Assembly: GCA_951812645.1 (NCBI GenBank)
Contig: CATOSM010000002.1
Coordinates: 1 to 64,000 of the forward strand
DNA: 64,000 nucleotides
Source: an uncultured Candidatus Nitrosopumilus sp.
GTDB lineage: Archaea; Thermoproteota; Nitrososphaeria; Nitrososphaerales; Nitrosopumilaceae
Direction of reading: 5' to 3'
Positions within the stretch are counted from its first letter, which is position 1. Each line of letters opens with the position of its first letter. The translations under genes and the position numbers were made by a program. Shown piece by piece: positions 39,072 to 47,671 of this stretch. The notes below the pieces were generated by a model. It was given only the letters and a program-made list of their open reading frames with translations. It searched no databases and had not been told where the DNA came from.

Positions 39072-39685
39072 ATTCCGTGAATTGATTTGCCGTATTCTTT
39101 TTGAATTTTGGAGCTAGAGCTTTCTGGAATTGGTGATTGTAACCTTGCAACTTTTGCATCAAGCCTTATTTTTTTACACCCTTCTGTGATGAACTTTTCC
39201 TGATGAACTTGATCATAGCCTAATGCAATGATTTGGGGTTTTACACGGTTAACTGTTTTGAAAATATCGTCTTCCTGTCCAATCAAGCAAAGATCTACTG
39301 TTGATAACGAGCTGACTAATTCTTGCCTTTGCTCTTGCGTGTGGAGTGGTCGTCTTTTTTTCATTTTTACAGCAGTATTGTCAGTTGCAACTACGACAAC
39401 TAGCACATCGCCTAGATCTTTTGCTGCGTTGAGCGTGTGGATGTGTCCGGGATGAATGATGTCAAAAACTCCCCCAGCTAACACTACCGATAATGAACTC
39501 CTTCCACTTTCAGTTAGAGTGGATCTGTCATCATTAACCAGCTGATCTTCGATTAGTTCATCAATTTTCGAATTAATTGCATCCTCTGAAAGCGAAATTT
39601 TTTCTTTTATTGCTGGAAATGCTTCTTTTCCTTCAATCTGACATACGTACATGGTGGATAGCATGGATTTTTCACTTTGTTGCAA
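39068..39685 (-). CDS. ribL: FAD synthase (archaeal nucleotidyltransferase, RibL-like)
   Basis: A 205-residue protein. The cytidylyltransferase-like core carries GGVFDIIHPGHIHTLNAAK (HxGH motif) and DNTAVKMKKRRPLHTQEQR, as in archaeal RibL, which adenylates FMN to FAD. The first ~65 residues are an extra region with HTH character (ISLSEDAINSKIDELIEDQL, LTESGRSSL) not needed for catalysis. It converges on ribK with a four-base overlap and so performs the next step of the same pathway. Confidence 0.85.
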   Translation of the reverse strand: MQQSEKSMLSTMYVCQIEGKEAFPAIKEKISLSEDAINSKIDELIEDQLVNDDRSTLTESGRSSLSVVLAGGVFDIIHPGHIHTLNAAKDLGDVLVVVVATDNTAVKMKKRRPLHTQEQRQELVSSLSTVDLCLIGQEDDIFKTVNRVKPQIIALGYDQVHQEKFITEGCKKIRLDAKVARLQSPIPESSSSKIQKEYGKSIHGI

Positions 39686-39729
39686 TGCTTTTTCTATTTT
39701 CGACCCCCTCTTTAATTCATCGCCAAAAT

Positions 39730-40767
39730 CTACATCTTTGGGTCAAGGCCTTTTGCCAATCTTAACGCGTCAACAAGACCATCCGCATATCCTATACTCA
39801 ATACTGCCACCTCGTCTTGACCGTCTTGAAGAAATTTTTCCGCGTCTTTAACATACAATTCTGCATTTTCTAAGATTATCTGGAATTCTTTTTGTCCCCT
39901 GTACAGCGGGATGACTTCTTCCAGTGCTTCCCTTACCATTGGAACATATTTTTTCATCATTTGATTGGATATCTTTTTTGTTTTCTCTGCATTGTCAAAT
40001 GGTTCATCAATACACTGACCAAACAGTTTCAATGCGTCAGATTCAGTAAAGTGCAATCTTCCCGGAACTATCACTGCATGTGGCGGCTTTCCAAAGCCAA
40101 TTTTTTTTAAACTTGATATTTTGCCTGAGATTATACTTTGATCTTTGAACCCTATTCTTGATGCAACAATTGCATATGTTGATGTACTGATGACATTTCT
40201 TATCTGGCCTTTTTCTGTTTCTAAAAGTCCGTTTAATGCATCTTTGGGGTCCAAGAAAAAGTCTTTGTCCTGGTTGTATTCTAAAAGAAGCACTGTGTGA
40301 TTGCCCTCAATAATGTTTTTGTAAATTACATAGTATGGCGTAGTTAACGATTTCGTTTCACTCATTATCGTTGCAATTCTTCCAACTTTGTAAAAATGCA
40401 AACCGCATTCCCCCACCATCGATGTAAGTGATGAGGATGCATGAATCGAACGTGTTTTAATTTTGTCTTCAACCGCTCTTGCTCTTAATTCAACGTGCGT
40501 TGTTGCAATGTAAGGATCCCCGTATGCCAATAACACCACCTTCTTTTTCTTTGCATTTTTTAAAATCTCATTACCGTCTTCAACTAGCCATCTTTTTGCA
40601 AGCTTGAATTCCCCTTTTGTTGCTTTTTTGATTTTTAACAAGTCTGATTTTCCTATTGGACTGGTAAACTGTTCCAAATATGCGATATCTGCTTTTGATA
40701 AAACATCCAATGCTTCATTGGGGATTGATTTGAATCCTGAAATTCCCAAGCCTACAAACCAAAGCAT
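39730..40767 (-). CDS. dphB: Diphthine synthase DphB fused to DUF357-like domain
   Basis: A 345-residue protein. Residues 1-270 are the AdoMet-dependent diphthine synthase that methylates the modified His of elongation factor 2 (MLWFVGLGISGF, LLAYGDPYIATTH, HASSSLTSMVGECGLHFYK). The last ~65 residues (ILENAELYVKDAEKFLQDGQ, SIGYADGLVDALRLAKG) look like DUF357, a helical domain of unknown role. Typical DphB is 250-290 residues, so this is an extension. The start overlaps the lysK stop by one base (TAATG). Confidence 0.88.
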   Translation of the reverse strand: MLWFVGLGISGFKSIPNEALDVLSKADIAYLEQFTSPIGKSDLLKIKKATKGEFKLAKRWLVEDGNEILKNAKKKKVVLLAYGDPYIATTHVELRARAVEDKIKTRSIHASSSLTSMVGECGLHFYKVGRIATIMSETKSLTTPYYVIYKNIIEGNHTVLLLEYNQDKDFFLDPKDALNGLLETEKGQIRNVISTSTYAIVASRIGFKDQSIISGKISSLKKIGFGKPPHAVIVPGRLHFTESDALKLFGQCIDEPFDNAEKTKKISNQMMKKYVPMVREALEEVIPLYRGQKEFQIILENAELYVKDAEKFLQDGQDEVAVLSIGYADGLVDALRLAKGLDPKM

Positions 40768-41894
40768 TATTTCATTTTTTTATCATGAAGTCTTTTTAAG
40801 TGCTGTAGTGTTTTCTTGAGGATTTCTATCCCTCGGAGATATTCATCCACGGATACTTTTTCGTCAACTGTGTGTGCTTCATGTGGGTCTCCTGGCCCAT
40901 AAGTTACAACTGGAATTTCCCATTGATTTCCAAGAACATTCATGTCGCCAGTACCTGTTTTTCTGATTAACGCCGGAGCTGCCTCTTCGACTTCTCTGAT
41001 CCCCAGTGTAAATGCTCTAACTAATGGTGAATTATGTGCTGCCTCAAATGGTTCGGTTTCATCTAAAATAGAATAAAACGCTTCAACTCCTCTTTCTTGA
41101 GATATCTCTTTAACTAGGGTTGCAATTTTCTGCTCAATTGATTTACAATCCATATCTACTGGAATTCTGATATCGAAAGTTGTTTCACAATCTTTGGGCG
41201 TGACATTGTGGCTGGTGCCACCCCTGACTTCTGTCATAGTTGCAGTAATCGACATTCCTTTTGTTCTGTCTTCTTGGTTTGCTTCTAGTTTGTCTTTTAA
41301 TTCTCTCGCAAAAATCATTGATTCCAAAATTGCATTCTTTGATAACCATGGCGCACTCGCATGAGAGCTATCTGGGACACTGATTTTGAGATTTATTGCC
41401 AGCCGTCCTTTGTATGCAATTGTAACCTGTTTTATTCCACTTGGCTCCCCGAAAACCGCATAATCGACATCCATTTTCTTTTTTGCCAAATTTTTTATTC
41501 CAGTTGCGTTCCCTTCTTCATCAACTGCTCCAACGAAAATTATTGTACCGCTATTGTTTTGAATTGACGCTGCAGCAAACAACATTGCCATTAATGGCGC
41601 TTTAGCATCTGATGCACCCCTGCCATACAGCGAATCTCCCTCTTTTCTCACTTTGACCTTGCCTGGAACTACATCCATATGCCCACATAACATAATTTTT
41701 GGCGAACCTGAGCCTTTCTTTGCCATCACATTTCCCACTTCATCAATTCGAATATCTTCAAAACCTAAATCATCACATTTGTCTGCCAGAAATTCTGCCA
41801 TTGGTTTTTCACCAAGTGATGGCGTGTACAGTCTCAGTGCTTTCTCTAGCATCTTTACTGCAAATCTCGGCGTAACTGTAAAGTGAGTATCCAA
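40767..41894 (-). CDS. lysK: LysW-lysine / LysW-ornithine hydrolase
   Basis: A 375-residue M20 metallopeptidase that releases lysine (or ornithine) from the LysW carrier. Metal and catalytic residues are visible in LCGHMDVVPGK, GRGASDAKAPLMAM and VGAVDEEGNATG; TGTGDMNVLG and the C-terminal His of PGDPHEAHTVDE complete the site. It follows lysX by three bases and is coupled to dphB. As the only such hydrolase in the window it probably serves both amino acids. Confidence 0.9.
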   Translation of the reverse strand: MDTHFTVTPRFAVKMLEKALRLYTPSLGEKPMAEFLADKCDDLGFEDIRIDEVGNVMAKKGSGSPKIMLCGHMDVVPGKVKVRKEGDSLYGRGASDAKAPLMAMLFAAASIQNNSGTIIFVGAVDEEGNATGIKNLAKKKMDVDYAVFGEPSGIKQVTIAYKGRLAINLKISVPDSSHASAPWLSKNAILESMIFARELKDKLEANQEDRTKGMSITATMTEVRGGTSHNVTPKDCETTFDIRIPVDMDCKSIEQKIATLVKEISQERGVEAFYSILDETEPFEAAHNSPLVRAFTLGIREVEEAAPALIRKTGTGDMNVLGNQWEIPVVTYGPGDPHEAHTVDEKVSVDEYLRGIEILKKTLQHLKRLHDKKMK

Positions 41895-41897
41895 TTC

Positions 41898-42740
41898 TTA
41901 CTTTTCCACATTCATTGCATAGTCTAGCATCAAAGAAGGAATGTCAACCTCGCATACTCTTACGGTGTTTTTGTATTCTGTTGTATTGTTTACCTCGTGT
42001 ACCACCAGTCCTTTCTCATCACTTTCCATCAAATCCACACCTACGATGTCGCCTTCAATTGCACGTTTTGCCTTGATACACATCTCCTCCATTTCTGGAG
42101 TGACTTTGCATGGTTCAGCCGTTCCTCCAAGTGCCATGTTTGTTTTCCAATGTTCTGACGAACGATAAATCGCTGCGACTATTTTGTCCCCTACCATGAT
42201 TGCTCTTATGTCTCTTGGCGGCCTTTTTACAAATTCTTCTAGATAATGCACTTGATAGATAGGATACATGTTTTCTCTACTCTCAATGATTCCTTCAGCT
42301 GCATCCCTGCCGTTTAATTTTGAAATTAACCTTCCCCAACTTCCGACTGTTGGCTTGATCACCCTTGGGTATCCCTGTGAATCCAATGCCTCCAAGGCTG
42401 CATCTTTTGAAAACGCTACTGTTGCATCTGGTGTTGGAACTCCTGCTTTTTTTAATAGCACATGCGTGAATAATTTATTTCCGGCATAAACTCCTGTGTT
42501 GAGACAGTTGATTACCTTGACTCCGATTCCTTCAAGAGCTGCAGTTGAATGCAAGTTTCTATAGTAACTCACACATCTCTGAATAACCACCCCATAACCG
42601 TCTGGTCTTTTTTCTAAATCTATTGCCAATTTTTTACAATCGACCATCTGGATGTCGATGTTGTTTTTTTTACCTGCTTCCAGTAGGGCTTTTTCTTCCC
42701 AACGGATGGAATCGTAAAGAATGGTAACGTCAGGATTCAC
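41898..42740 (-). CDS. lysX: LysW-aminoadipate ligase LysX (RimK-type ATP-grasp)
   Basis: About 280 residues, starting at GTG 42740, which overlaps the lysW stop (GTGA). The ATP-grasp fold shows VIKPTVGSWGRLISK, YLEEFVKRPPRDIRAIMVGD and the metal site VHEVNNTTEYKN. It ligates alpha-aminoadipate to the LysW carrier. Placement directly after homocitrate synthase and lysW argues for the lysine branch; the paralogue at 47672 lies in the arginine operon. The two differ around the substrate loop (NNTTEYKN here, NNTVEFKG there). Confidence 0.88.
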   Translation of the reverse strand: MNPDVTILYDSIRWEEKALLEAGKKNNIDIQMVDCKKLAIDLEKRPDGYGVVIQRCVSYYRNLHSTAALEGIGVKVINCLNTGVYAGNKLFTHVLLKKAGVPTPDATVAFSKDAALEALDSQGYPRVIKPTVGSWGRLISKLNGRDAAEGIIESRENMYPIYQVHYLEEFVKRPPRDIRAIMVGDKIVAAIYRSSEHWKTNMALGGTAEPCKVTPEMEEMCIKAKRAIEGDIVGVDLMESDEKGLVVHEVNNTTEYKNTVRVCEVDIPSLMLDYAMNVEK

Positions 42741-42904
42741 TGTCCCCAATCCTCGCCAACTGTTTGAGCTGGCCTTAGATCGAAACCGTCTGAACCTTTT
42801 GCTAATTCAAAACTTGCGCCACATTCCGGACATGTTACGATTTCTCCTTCAAGCGCATCACCTGGTATGGAAATATCGGCATCACATTCTTCACATTTTG
42901 ACAT
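42737..42904 (-). CDS. lysW: LysW-type amino-group carrier protein (lysine operon), C-terminal Gln
   Basis: A 55-residue zinc-ribbon carrier with C4, C7, C25 and C28, an acidic surface and the family C-terminus. The family rule is an EDWGE end, with the last Glu side chain carrying the substrate; here it is EDWGQ (codons GAG GAT TGG GGA CAG TGA). The stop overlaps the lysX GTG. The gene lies between homocitrate synthase (22 bases) and lysX. The Gln end is unexpected and may be an error, a genuine variant processed before use, or a failing carrier. Confidence 0.88.
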   Translation of the reverse strand: MSKCEECDADISIPGDALEGEIVTCPECGASFELAKGSDGFDLRPAQTVGEDWGQ

Positions 42905-42926
42905 GTTTTCTCTTCATTGCTCCTCT

Positions 42927-44093
42927 TTATTTATCATTAATTATCTTTTTTTCAAGCCTGTCTTCTAGAGGGATCTCTATTAGATCACCCATCCTGAGAC
43001 CCTTTAGTCCCGCAGCAACTGCCTTTGCCCCTTCGTCATCTTTCTCCAGTCCTAAAAGTGACATCAGATATGCGGCACCTGTCTTTCCTGCAAGTTCGCC
43101 GAAGACGATTCTTCTTCTATTTCCGACTGCCCTTGGTGGGATTGGCTCATAGGCTGCTGGATTTCTGAGAATTGCTGCAAGGTGCGTTCCTGCCTTGTGT
43201 TTGTAAGCTGACGTACCTACAATTGGCTTTGAGTCATATGGCTTGATTGACGTGTATTCCTCAATCAACCTGGATAAATCTAGCAGCATATCCAATCTGA
43301 AATCGTTTGGAGATTTGTAAAGATATGTTAATGCTACTGCAACTTCTGCAAGTGGCGGTATTCCCGTTCTTTCTCCGATGCCATCAATCGTTGTGTGGAT
43401 TTGATCAACTCCTGCATCGCATGCTGAGAACGCATTTGCAACTGCAAACCCTATGTCATTGTGAACATGAGCATCCAGTGGCACGTCTACAACTTCTCGC
43501 ACTTTTTTAACAAAATTATACATTCCAATTGGACGCAGAATTCCCACTGTATCCGGAAGACTGATTCTGTCTACTCCGACTTCTTCAATGGCTTTACACA
43601 CTTTGAGCAAAAATTCAGGTTCTGCTCTGCTTCCATCTTCTACCGTAAATCTGATTTTCAATCCATGTGATTTTGCATATTCTACAGTTTCGACTGCCCT
43701 GTCAAGTGCATCTTCTTTTGAAATTCTTAATTTGTCCCTTAGATGAATGTCTGATATTCCTAAATATGCCGCACACCATTTGGCATCACAATCCAATGAG
43801 ATATCTATGTCTTCTTTGAGTGCACGTCCGTGAGAAACAATGTCTGCGTTTAATCCTTGCTTGATGATTGTTTTAGCAGCTTCTTTATGATCATTAGATA
43901 CAACTGGCGAAATTTCAATTTGATCAACGCCAAAATAATCTAGCATCCACGCAATTTGGATTCTTTGCTTATTTGTAAATGAAACGCCTGGATGCTGTTC
44001 TCCTTCTCTTAGGGTACTATCTAAAATTCTAATTTTCTCTGGACTTTTGTCATATGCATTGTACAGATTGGCATAGTGATTCGGATCTCTCAT
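42927..44093 (-). CDS. Homocitrate synthase
   Basis: A 388-residue member of the isopropylmalate/homocitrate synthase family. The signature LDSTLREGEQHPGVSF is at residues ~24-39, with HVHNDIGFAVANAF (metal His pair) near 203 and a C-terminal extension. It condenses 2-oxoglutarate with acetyl-CoA to open the aminoadipate route to lysine; the adjacent lysW and lysX genes support homocitrate over citramalate or isopropylmalate. Its promoter region holds repeats that may bind the Lrp-like protein encoded just upstream. Confidence 0.85.
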   Translation of the reverse strand: MRDPNHYANLYNAYDKSPEKIRILDSTLREGEQHPGVSFTNKQRIQIAWMLDYFGVDQIEISPVVSNDHKEAAKTIIKQGLNADIVSHGRALKEDIDISLDCDAKWCAAYLGISDIHLRDKLRISKEDALDRAVETVEYAKSHGLKIRFTVEDGSRAEPEFLLKVCKAIEEVGVDRISLPDTVGILRPIGMYNFVKKVREVVDVPLDAHVHNDIGFAVANAFSACDAGVDQIHTTIDGIGERTGIPPLAEVAVALTYLYKSPNDFRLDMLLDLSRLIEEYTSIKPYDSKPIVGTSAYKHKAGTHLAAILRNPAAYEPIPPRAVGNRRRIVFGELAGKTGAAYLMSLLGLEKDDEGAKAVAAGLKGLRMGDLIEIPLEDRLEKKIINDK

Positions 44094-44119
44094 TGCTAAT
44101 ATCGCTCCCTAAAATTGAC

Positions 44120-44202
44120 GATATAAACATATTCGTACTGGGTTCGTTTGAAAAAGGTAAAAGTGATCCTAAATTCGTTTGAAAATTAAAATTTGAAACG
44201 AA
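44120..44202 (-). promoter_or_regulatory. Promoter and putative Lrp operator of the lysine operon
   Basis: TTCGTTTGAAAA occurs at 44143-44154 and again at 44174-44185, 31 bases (three turns) apart, and its inverted partner TTTGAAACGAA is at 44192-44202, making a palindrome TTCGTTT...AAACGAA. On the minus strand a TATA-like TTTATATC (44120-44127) lies between these and the homocitrate synthase ATG (44093). The repeats are thus upstream of the TATA box, between lrp and the operon it may control. Confidence 0.45.
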
Positions 44203-44210
44203 AGTCGCAT

Positions 44211-44630
44211 CTAGATTATTTTTCTCAAAATAATTACCGTGTTGGTATCTACTACTCCGGGAATTTTTCTTAGGGCGTCAATACCACTGTTAATCTCTGC
44301 AATGTTTGTCGCACTCATTATCGTTGCAATGTCATATTGTCCTGTAATCTCATAGACTGTTTTGACACCTTCTAGTTTTGCAAGTTTTAATGACACTTTG
44401 GATGTGTCTGTTGCTGAATCCACTGAAACCAAAACAATCGCACTAGTTGTGTTCTCTTCTCCTAATTCCAAAGTAAATTTTTTTATAGTCCCACCGTCCA
44501 CCAAATTTTTTACGCGCCTTCTCACTGCTGACTCTGATAATTCTAATTTCTTACCCATGTCTACAAACGACTCTCTGGAATCCTCTTTTAGGTATCCGAT
44601 AATTTTTTCGTCTACTTTATCCTTGTACAT
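44211..44630 (-). CDS. Lrp/AsnC-family regulator (LysM-like)
   Basis: A 139-residue Lrp/AsnC protein: N-terminal HTH (VDMGKKLELSESAVRRRVKN) and C-terminal RAM ligand-binding domain (GVKTVYEITGQYDIATIMSA). It overlaps lysJ by 14 bases at the end of the arginine/lysine operon and lies directly upstream of the homocitrate synthase promoter. In Sulfolobus LysM, of the same family, binds lysine and controls the lysW cluster; the same logic is inferred here. Confidence 0.85.
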   Translation of the reverse strand: MYKDKVDEKIIGYLKEDSRESFVDMGKKLELSESAVRRRVKNLVDGGTIKKFTLELGEENTTSAIVLVSVDSATDTSKVSLKLAKLEGVKTVYEITGQYDIATIMSATNIAEINSGIDALRKIPGVVDTNTVIILRKII

Positions 44631-45804
44631 TCCTTTTTTCCTCCTCCTCAGTTAGTACAGAATCCAAAGCATCTAAAACTTTTGTTACGTCATCATCTGA
44701 TATTACCAGTGGAGGAAGAATTCTGAGTACGTTCCTTCCAGAGTAGAGCATCAAAACTCCTTTTTTAATCAATCCCATCAAAATATCTCTGACTTCAAAC
44801 TTCATCTCGATTCCTATCATGAGACCCTTGCCCCGAACTTCTCTAATCATTGTATGCTTTTCTTTTAATCCTTCCAATCCTTCTCTGAATAACTTTCCCA
44901 TTTTTTCTGAATTTTCAATTAATCCGTCTTCTGTAATTGCTTTAAGAGCTGCAGTTCCTGCCGCACATGATATTGGGTTTCCGCCAAACGTTGATGAGTG
45001 CTCTCCCTTGCTTATTGAAGCCAATATGTCTGGCCTTACAAGTGTCGCCCCCATTGGCACACCTCCTGCAATTCCTTTTGCAAGACAGAGTATGTCCGGT
45101 GCAGTATTCCAATGCTCACAAGCCCACAATCGTCCAGTTCTTCCCAAACCAGCCTGTATTTCGTCAAAAATTAGCACAATTCCTTTTTCGTCACAAAGTT
45201 TTCTAACTTCTTGTAAAAATCCTTCCGGTGCAACAATAATCCCGCTTTCCCCTTGAATTGGTTCTAAAATTACAAATGCAGTATCGCCGTCAACCACAGA
45301 ACGCAATGATTCTATATCTCCATATGATGCAAAAGAAACCTTTTCAACCAATGGGGCAAATGCCTTTCTATATTTTGGATTAAATGTTAATGACAATGCT
45401 CCAAATGATTTACCGTGATAGGATCCTTTCATCGCAACCATTCCTTTTTTACCTGTAAACTTTCTTGCAAATTTGATTGCAGCCTCAATTGCCTCTGCAC
45501 CGCTGTTGTTTAGATGCACCTGTGTTAGTCCTTTGGGAGCTAATCCAATTAGGGTAGTTAGAAATTCTTCCCTTGTTTTATTGTATAACGAGCTATGAAC
45601 CGTAATGATTTTGTCGATCTGTTCTTTGATTGAATCATTAACCCTTTGATTTTTATGGCCTACTAAGGCTACTCCATACCCTCCCATGCAATCAACGTAT
45701 TCTTTTCCTTCCACATCCCATACGTGAGCTCCTGCCCCTTTTTCAACTGTTACTGGAAATCTTTGGTATAGGTTTCCCATGAATTGGTCTTCACTCACGT
45801 TCAA
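44617..45804 (-). CDS. lysJ: LysW-aminoadipate/glutamate semialdehyde aminotransferase
   Basis: A 395-residue class III PLP aminotransferase. It shows NSGAEAIEAAIKFARK, the cofactor Asp in LIFDEIQAGLGRTG, the Schiff-base Lys in LCLAKGIAGGVPMGA and STFGGNPISCAA. It transfers an amino group from glutamate to the LysW-bound semialdehyde on both branches. The start overlaps lysZ by 14 bases, the end overlaps the lrp gene by 14 bases. Confidence 0.9.
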   Translation of the reverse strand: MNVSEDQFMGNLYQRFPVTVEKGAGAHVWDVEGKEYVDCMGGYGVALVGHKNQRVNDSIKEQIDKIITVHSSLYNKTREEFLTTLIGLAPKGLTQVHLNNSGAEAIEAAIKFARKFTGKKGMVAMKGSYHGKSFGALSLTFNPKYRKAFAPLVEKVSFASYGDIESLRSVVDGDTAFVILEPIQGESGIIVAPEGFLQEVRKLCDEKGIVLIFDEIQAGLGRTGRLWACEHWNTAPDILCLAKGIAGGVPMGATLVRPDILASISKGEHSSTFGGNPISCAAGTAALKAITEDGLIENSEKMGKLFREGLEGLKEKHTMIREVRGKGLMIGIEMKFEVRDILMGLIKKGVLMLYSGRNVLRILPPLVISDDDVTKVLDALDSVLTEEEEKRNVQG

Positions 45805-46594
45805 TCACCGTACAATTATCGTGTGCAATAGCCGCTGAAATCGGATTTTCTTTTTGACCATTGCCAATCAGTGCCTGTGTCACGCCCATGTCTAATGCTT
45901 CAGTTGACGCTAAAATTTTTTTTTCCATTCCGGGACCTATTTTTGGTCTAATATCTCTTGCTTCTGCCAGTGTTAATTTTGGAACAACTTTATCATCAAT
46001 CAATAATCCGTCAACGTTTGTAATGAACAATACTTTATCACATCCCACTTTGCCTGCAACATATGCTGCTGCTCTATCCCCGTCAATATTGAGAAATTCT
46101 GACTCTTCACTCATTGCTATGGGCGAAATAACCGGTGTTAGACCATGTTCTAAGAGTGAGTTGATGAATTTTGAGTTAACTTTTCTAATTTTACCCGTAT
46201 ATCCGCCATCAATTGCTTGCTTTCTACCTTTTTCATTTACTATGAGGAGTTTCTTTTTTCTGTCTGCCTCTATGACTCTGGCATCTGCTCCAGAAAGGCC
46301 AATTGCATCGATGCCATTTTTCTGAAGCATTTGAACAATTGCCTTGTTGATTCTTCCTGACATTACCATTGTAAAAATTTCTGCAGTTTCTTTGTCTGTG
46401 TATCTGCTCTTGATCCCACTTGGGGATGTTACAAATTTTGGTTCTTTTCCAAGCTGTTTGCATACTTTGGTAACCTCCTTTCCTCCTCCGTGAACAATGA
46501 TGATTCCCTCACTTTCTGCCACTTTTTTGATATCTGAAATCGTTGATGGATGTAAATCATCTACTACGCTTCCGCCAATTTTGATTGTGATCAT
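45791..46594 (-). CDS. lysZ: LysW-aminoadipate / LysW-glutamate kinase
   Basis: A 267-residue amino-acid kinase. TIKIGGSVVDDL opens the ATP site, IVHGGGKEVTKV the substrate loop, and FLNIDGDRAAAYVAGKVGCD with TNVDGLLIDD complete the fold. It phosphorylates the carboxylate of the LysW-bound aminoadipate or glutamate. It lies two bases after lysY/argC and overlaps lysJ. Confidence 0.9.
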   Translation of the reverse strand: MITIKIGGSVVDDLHPSTISDIKKVAESEGIIIVHGGGKEVTKVCKQLGKEPKFVTSPSGIKSRYTDKETAEIFTMVMSGRINKAIVQMLQKNGIDAIGLSGADARVIEADRKKKLLIVNEKGRKQAIDGGYTGKIRKVNSKFINSLLEHGLTPVISPIAMSEESEFLNIDGDRAAAYVAGKVGCDKVLFITNVDGLLIDDKVVPKLTLAEARDIRPKIGPGMEKKILASTEALDMGVTQALIGNGQKENPISAAIAHDNCTVIERE

Positions 46595-46596
46595 CT

Positions 46597-47643
46597 CTAA
46601 ACCGGAGTTAGTGGCGTGTATCTTAGTCCGTCCATTTCATCAAAACCAGACATTACATTCATGTTTTGAATGGCAGAACCTGCTGCACCTTTCATCAGGT
46701 TATCTGACGCAGATAATGCAATTAACCTATTGTTATCCTCATCCAAATCAAATCCGATGTCACAAAAGTTCGAACCAACTAAGAATTTTGGATCTGGGAA
46801 TTTGTATAATCCTTTTTTATCCCTAATTAACCTGACAAATCTTTCTTCACCATAAGTTTCACGATATAGTTTCCACAATTCTTTTTCTCCGATATCTTTT
46901 TTCATGAATGTGTGATTGGTGCATAAAATTCCACGAACTACGTCCACTGCATGCGGGCTCATTGATACGTGGATTTTCTTTCCTGCGATTTCACCAAGTT
47001 CTTGTTCGATCTCGCCCGTGTGCCTGTGTTTTGCTGGTTTGTATGGTCTGATCACTCCTGCTCTCATTGCATGTGCAGTTCCTGAACCCGAACCGGCACC
47101 TGACGAACCAATTTTTGAATCTACCACGATATGGTCTGTGTCAATAAGATCATTTCGAATCAATGGCGCCAATGCTAACATTGATGTTACTGCCATACAT
47201 CCTGGACAAGAAACCAGCTGTGCATTTTTAATTTGCTCTCTGTGTAATTCTGGCACACCGAAAACTGATTTTTCTAAATAGTCTGGATGCGGGTGTTCCC
47301 ATCCGTACCATTTGTCATATGCGTCTTGATTGTGCAATCTATAGTCTGCACTCAAGTCGATGATTTTGATGCCTCTATCATACAGTGCTTTGACAATTTC
47401 TGTCGCAGTGCCGTGTGGAACTGCTGTAAATACAAGATCACACTGATCTGTTAATCTGTCATAATCTAATTCGCTAAATTTAAGATCGGTAAATCCCTTC
47501 AAACTTGGTTGCACCCTGTGCAAATATTCTCCCACATGCTGCCTTGATGTAACTGTAGTGATCTCTACTTCTGGATGGTTGACTAAAAGACGAAGTGTCT
47601 CCCCGCCTACATATCCTGATGCCCCAACAACACCTACTTTCAT
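46597..47643 (-). CDS. lysY: LysW-aminoadipyl / glutamyl phosphate reductase
   Basis: A 348-residue semialdehyde dehydrogenase of the ArgC/LysY type. The NADP loop is VGASGYVGGETLRLL, the nucleophile Cys lies in QLVSCPGCMAVTSML, and HRHTGEIEQEL is the usual family segment. It reduces the LysW-bound acyl phosphate to the semialdehyde. One copy in the window probably serves both branches. It follows argX by 28 bases. Confidence 0.9.
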   Translation of the reverse strand: MKVGVVGASGYVGGETLRLLVNHPEVEITTVTSRQHVGEYLHRVQPSLKGFTDLKFSELDYDRLTDQCDLVFTAVPHGTATEIVKALYDRGIKIIDLSADYRLHNQDAYDKWYGWEHPHPDYLEKSVFGVPELHREQIKNAQLVSCPGCMAVTSMLALAPLIRNDLIDTDHIVVDSKIGSSGAGSGSGTAHAMRAGVIRPYKPAKHRHTGEIEQELGEIAGKKIHVSMSPHAVDVVRGILCTNHTFMKKDIGEKELWKLYRETYGEERFVRLIRDKKGLYKFPDPKFLVGSNFCDIGFDLDEDNNRLIALSASDNLMKGAAGSAIQNMNVMSGFDEMDGLRYTPLTPV

Positions 47644-47671
47644 GATAAACCTCCTCGCAATGGAGTATAAT

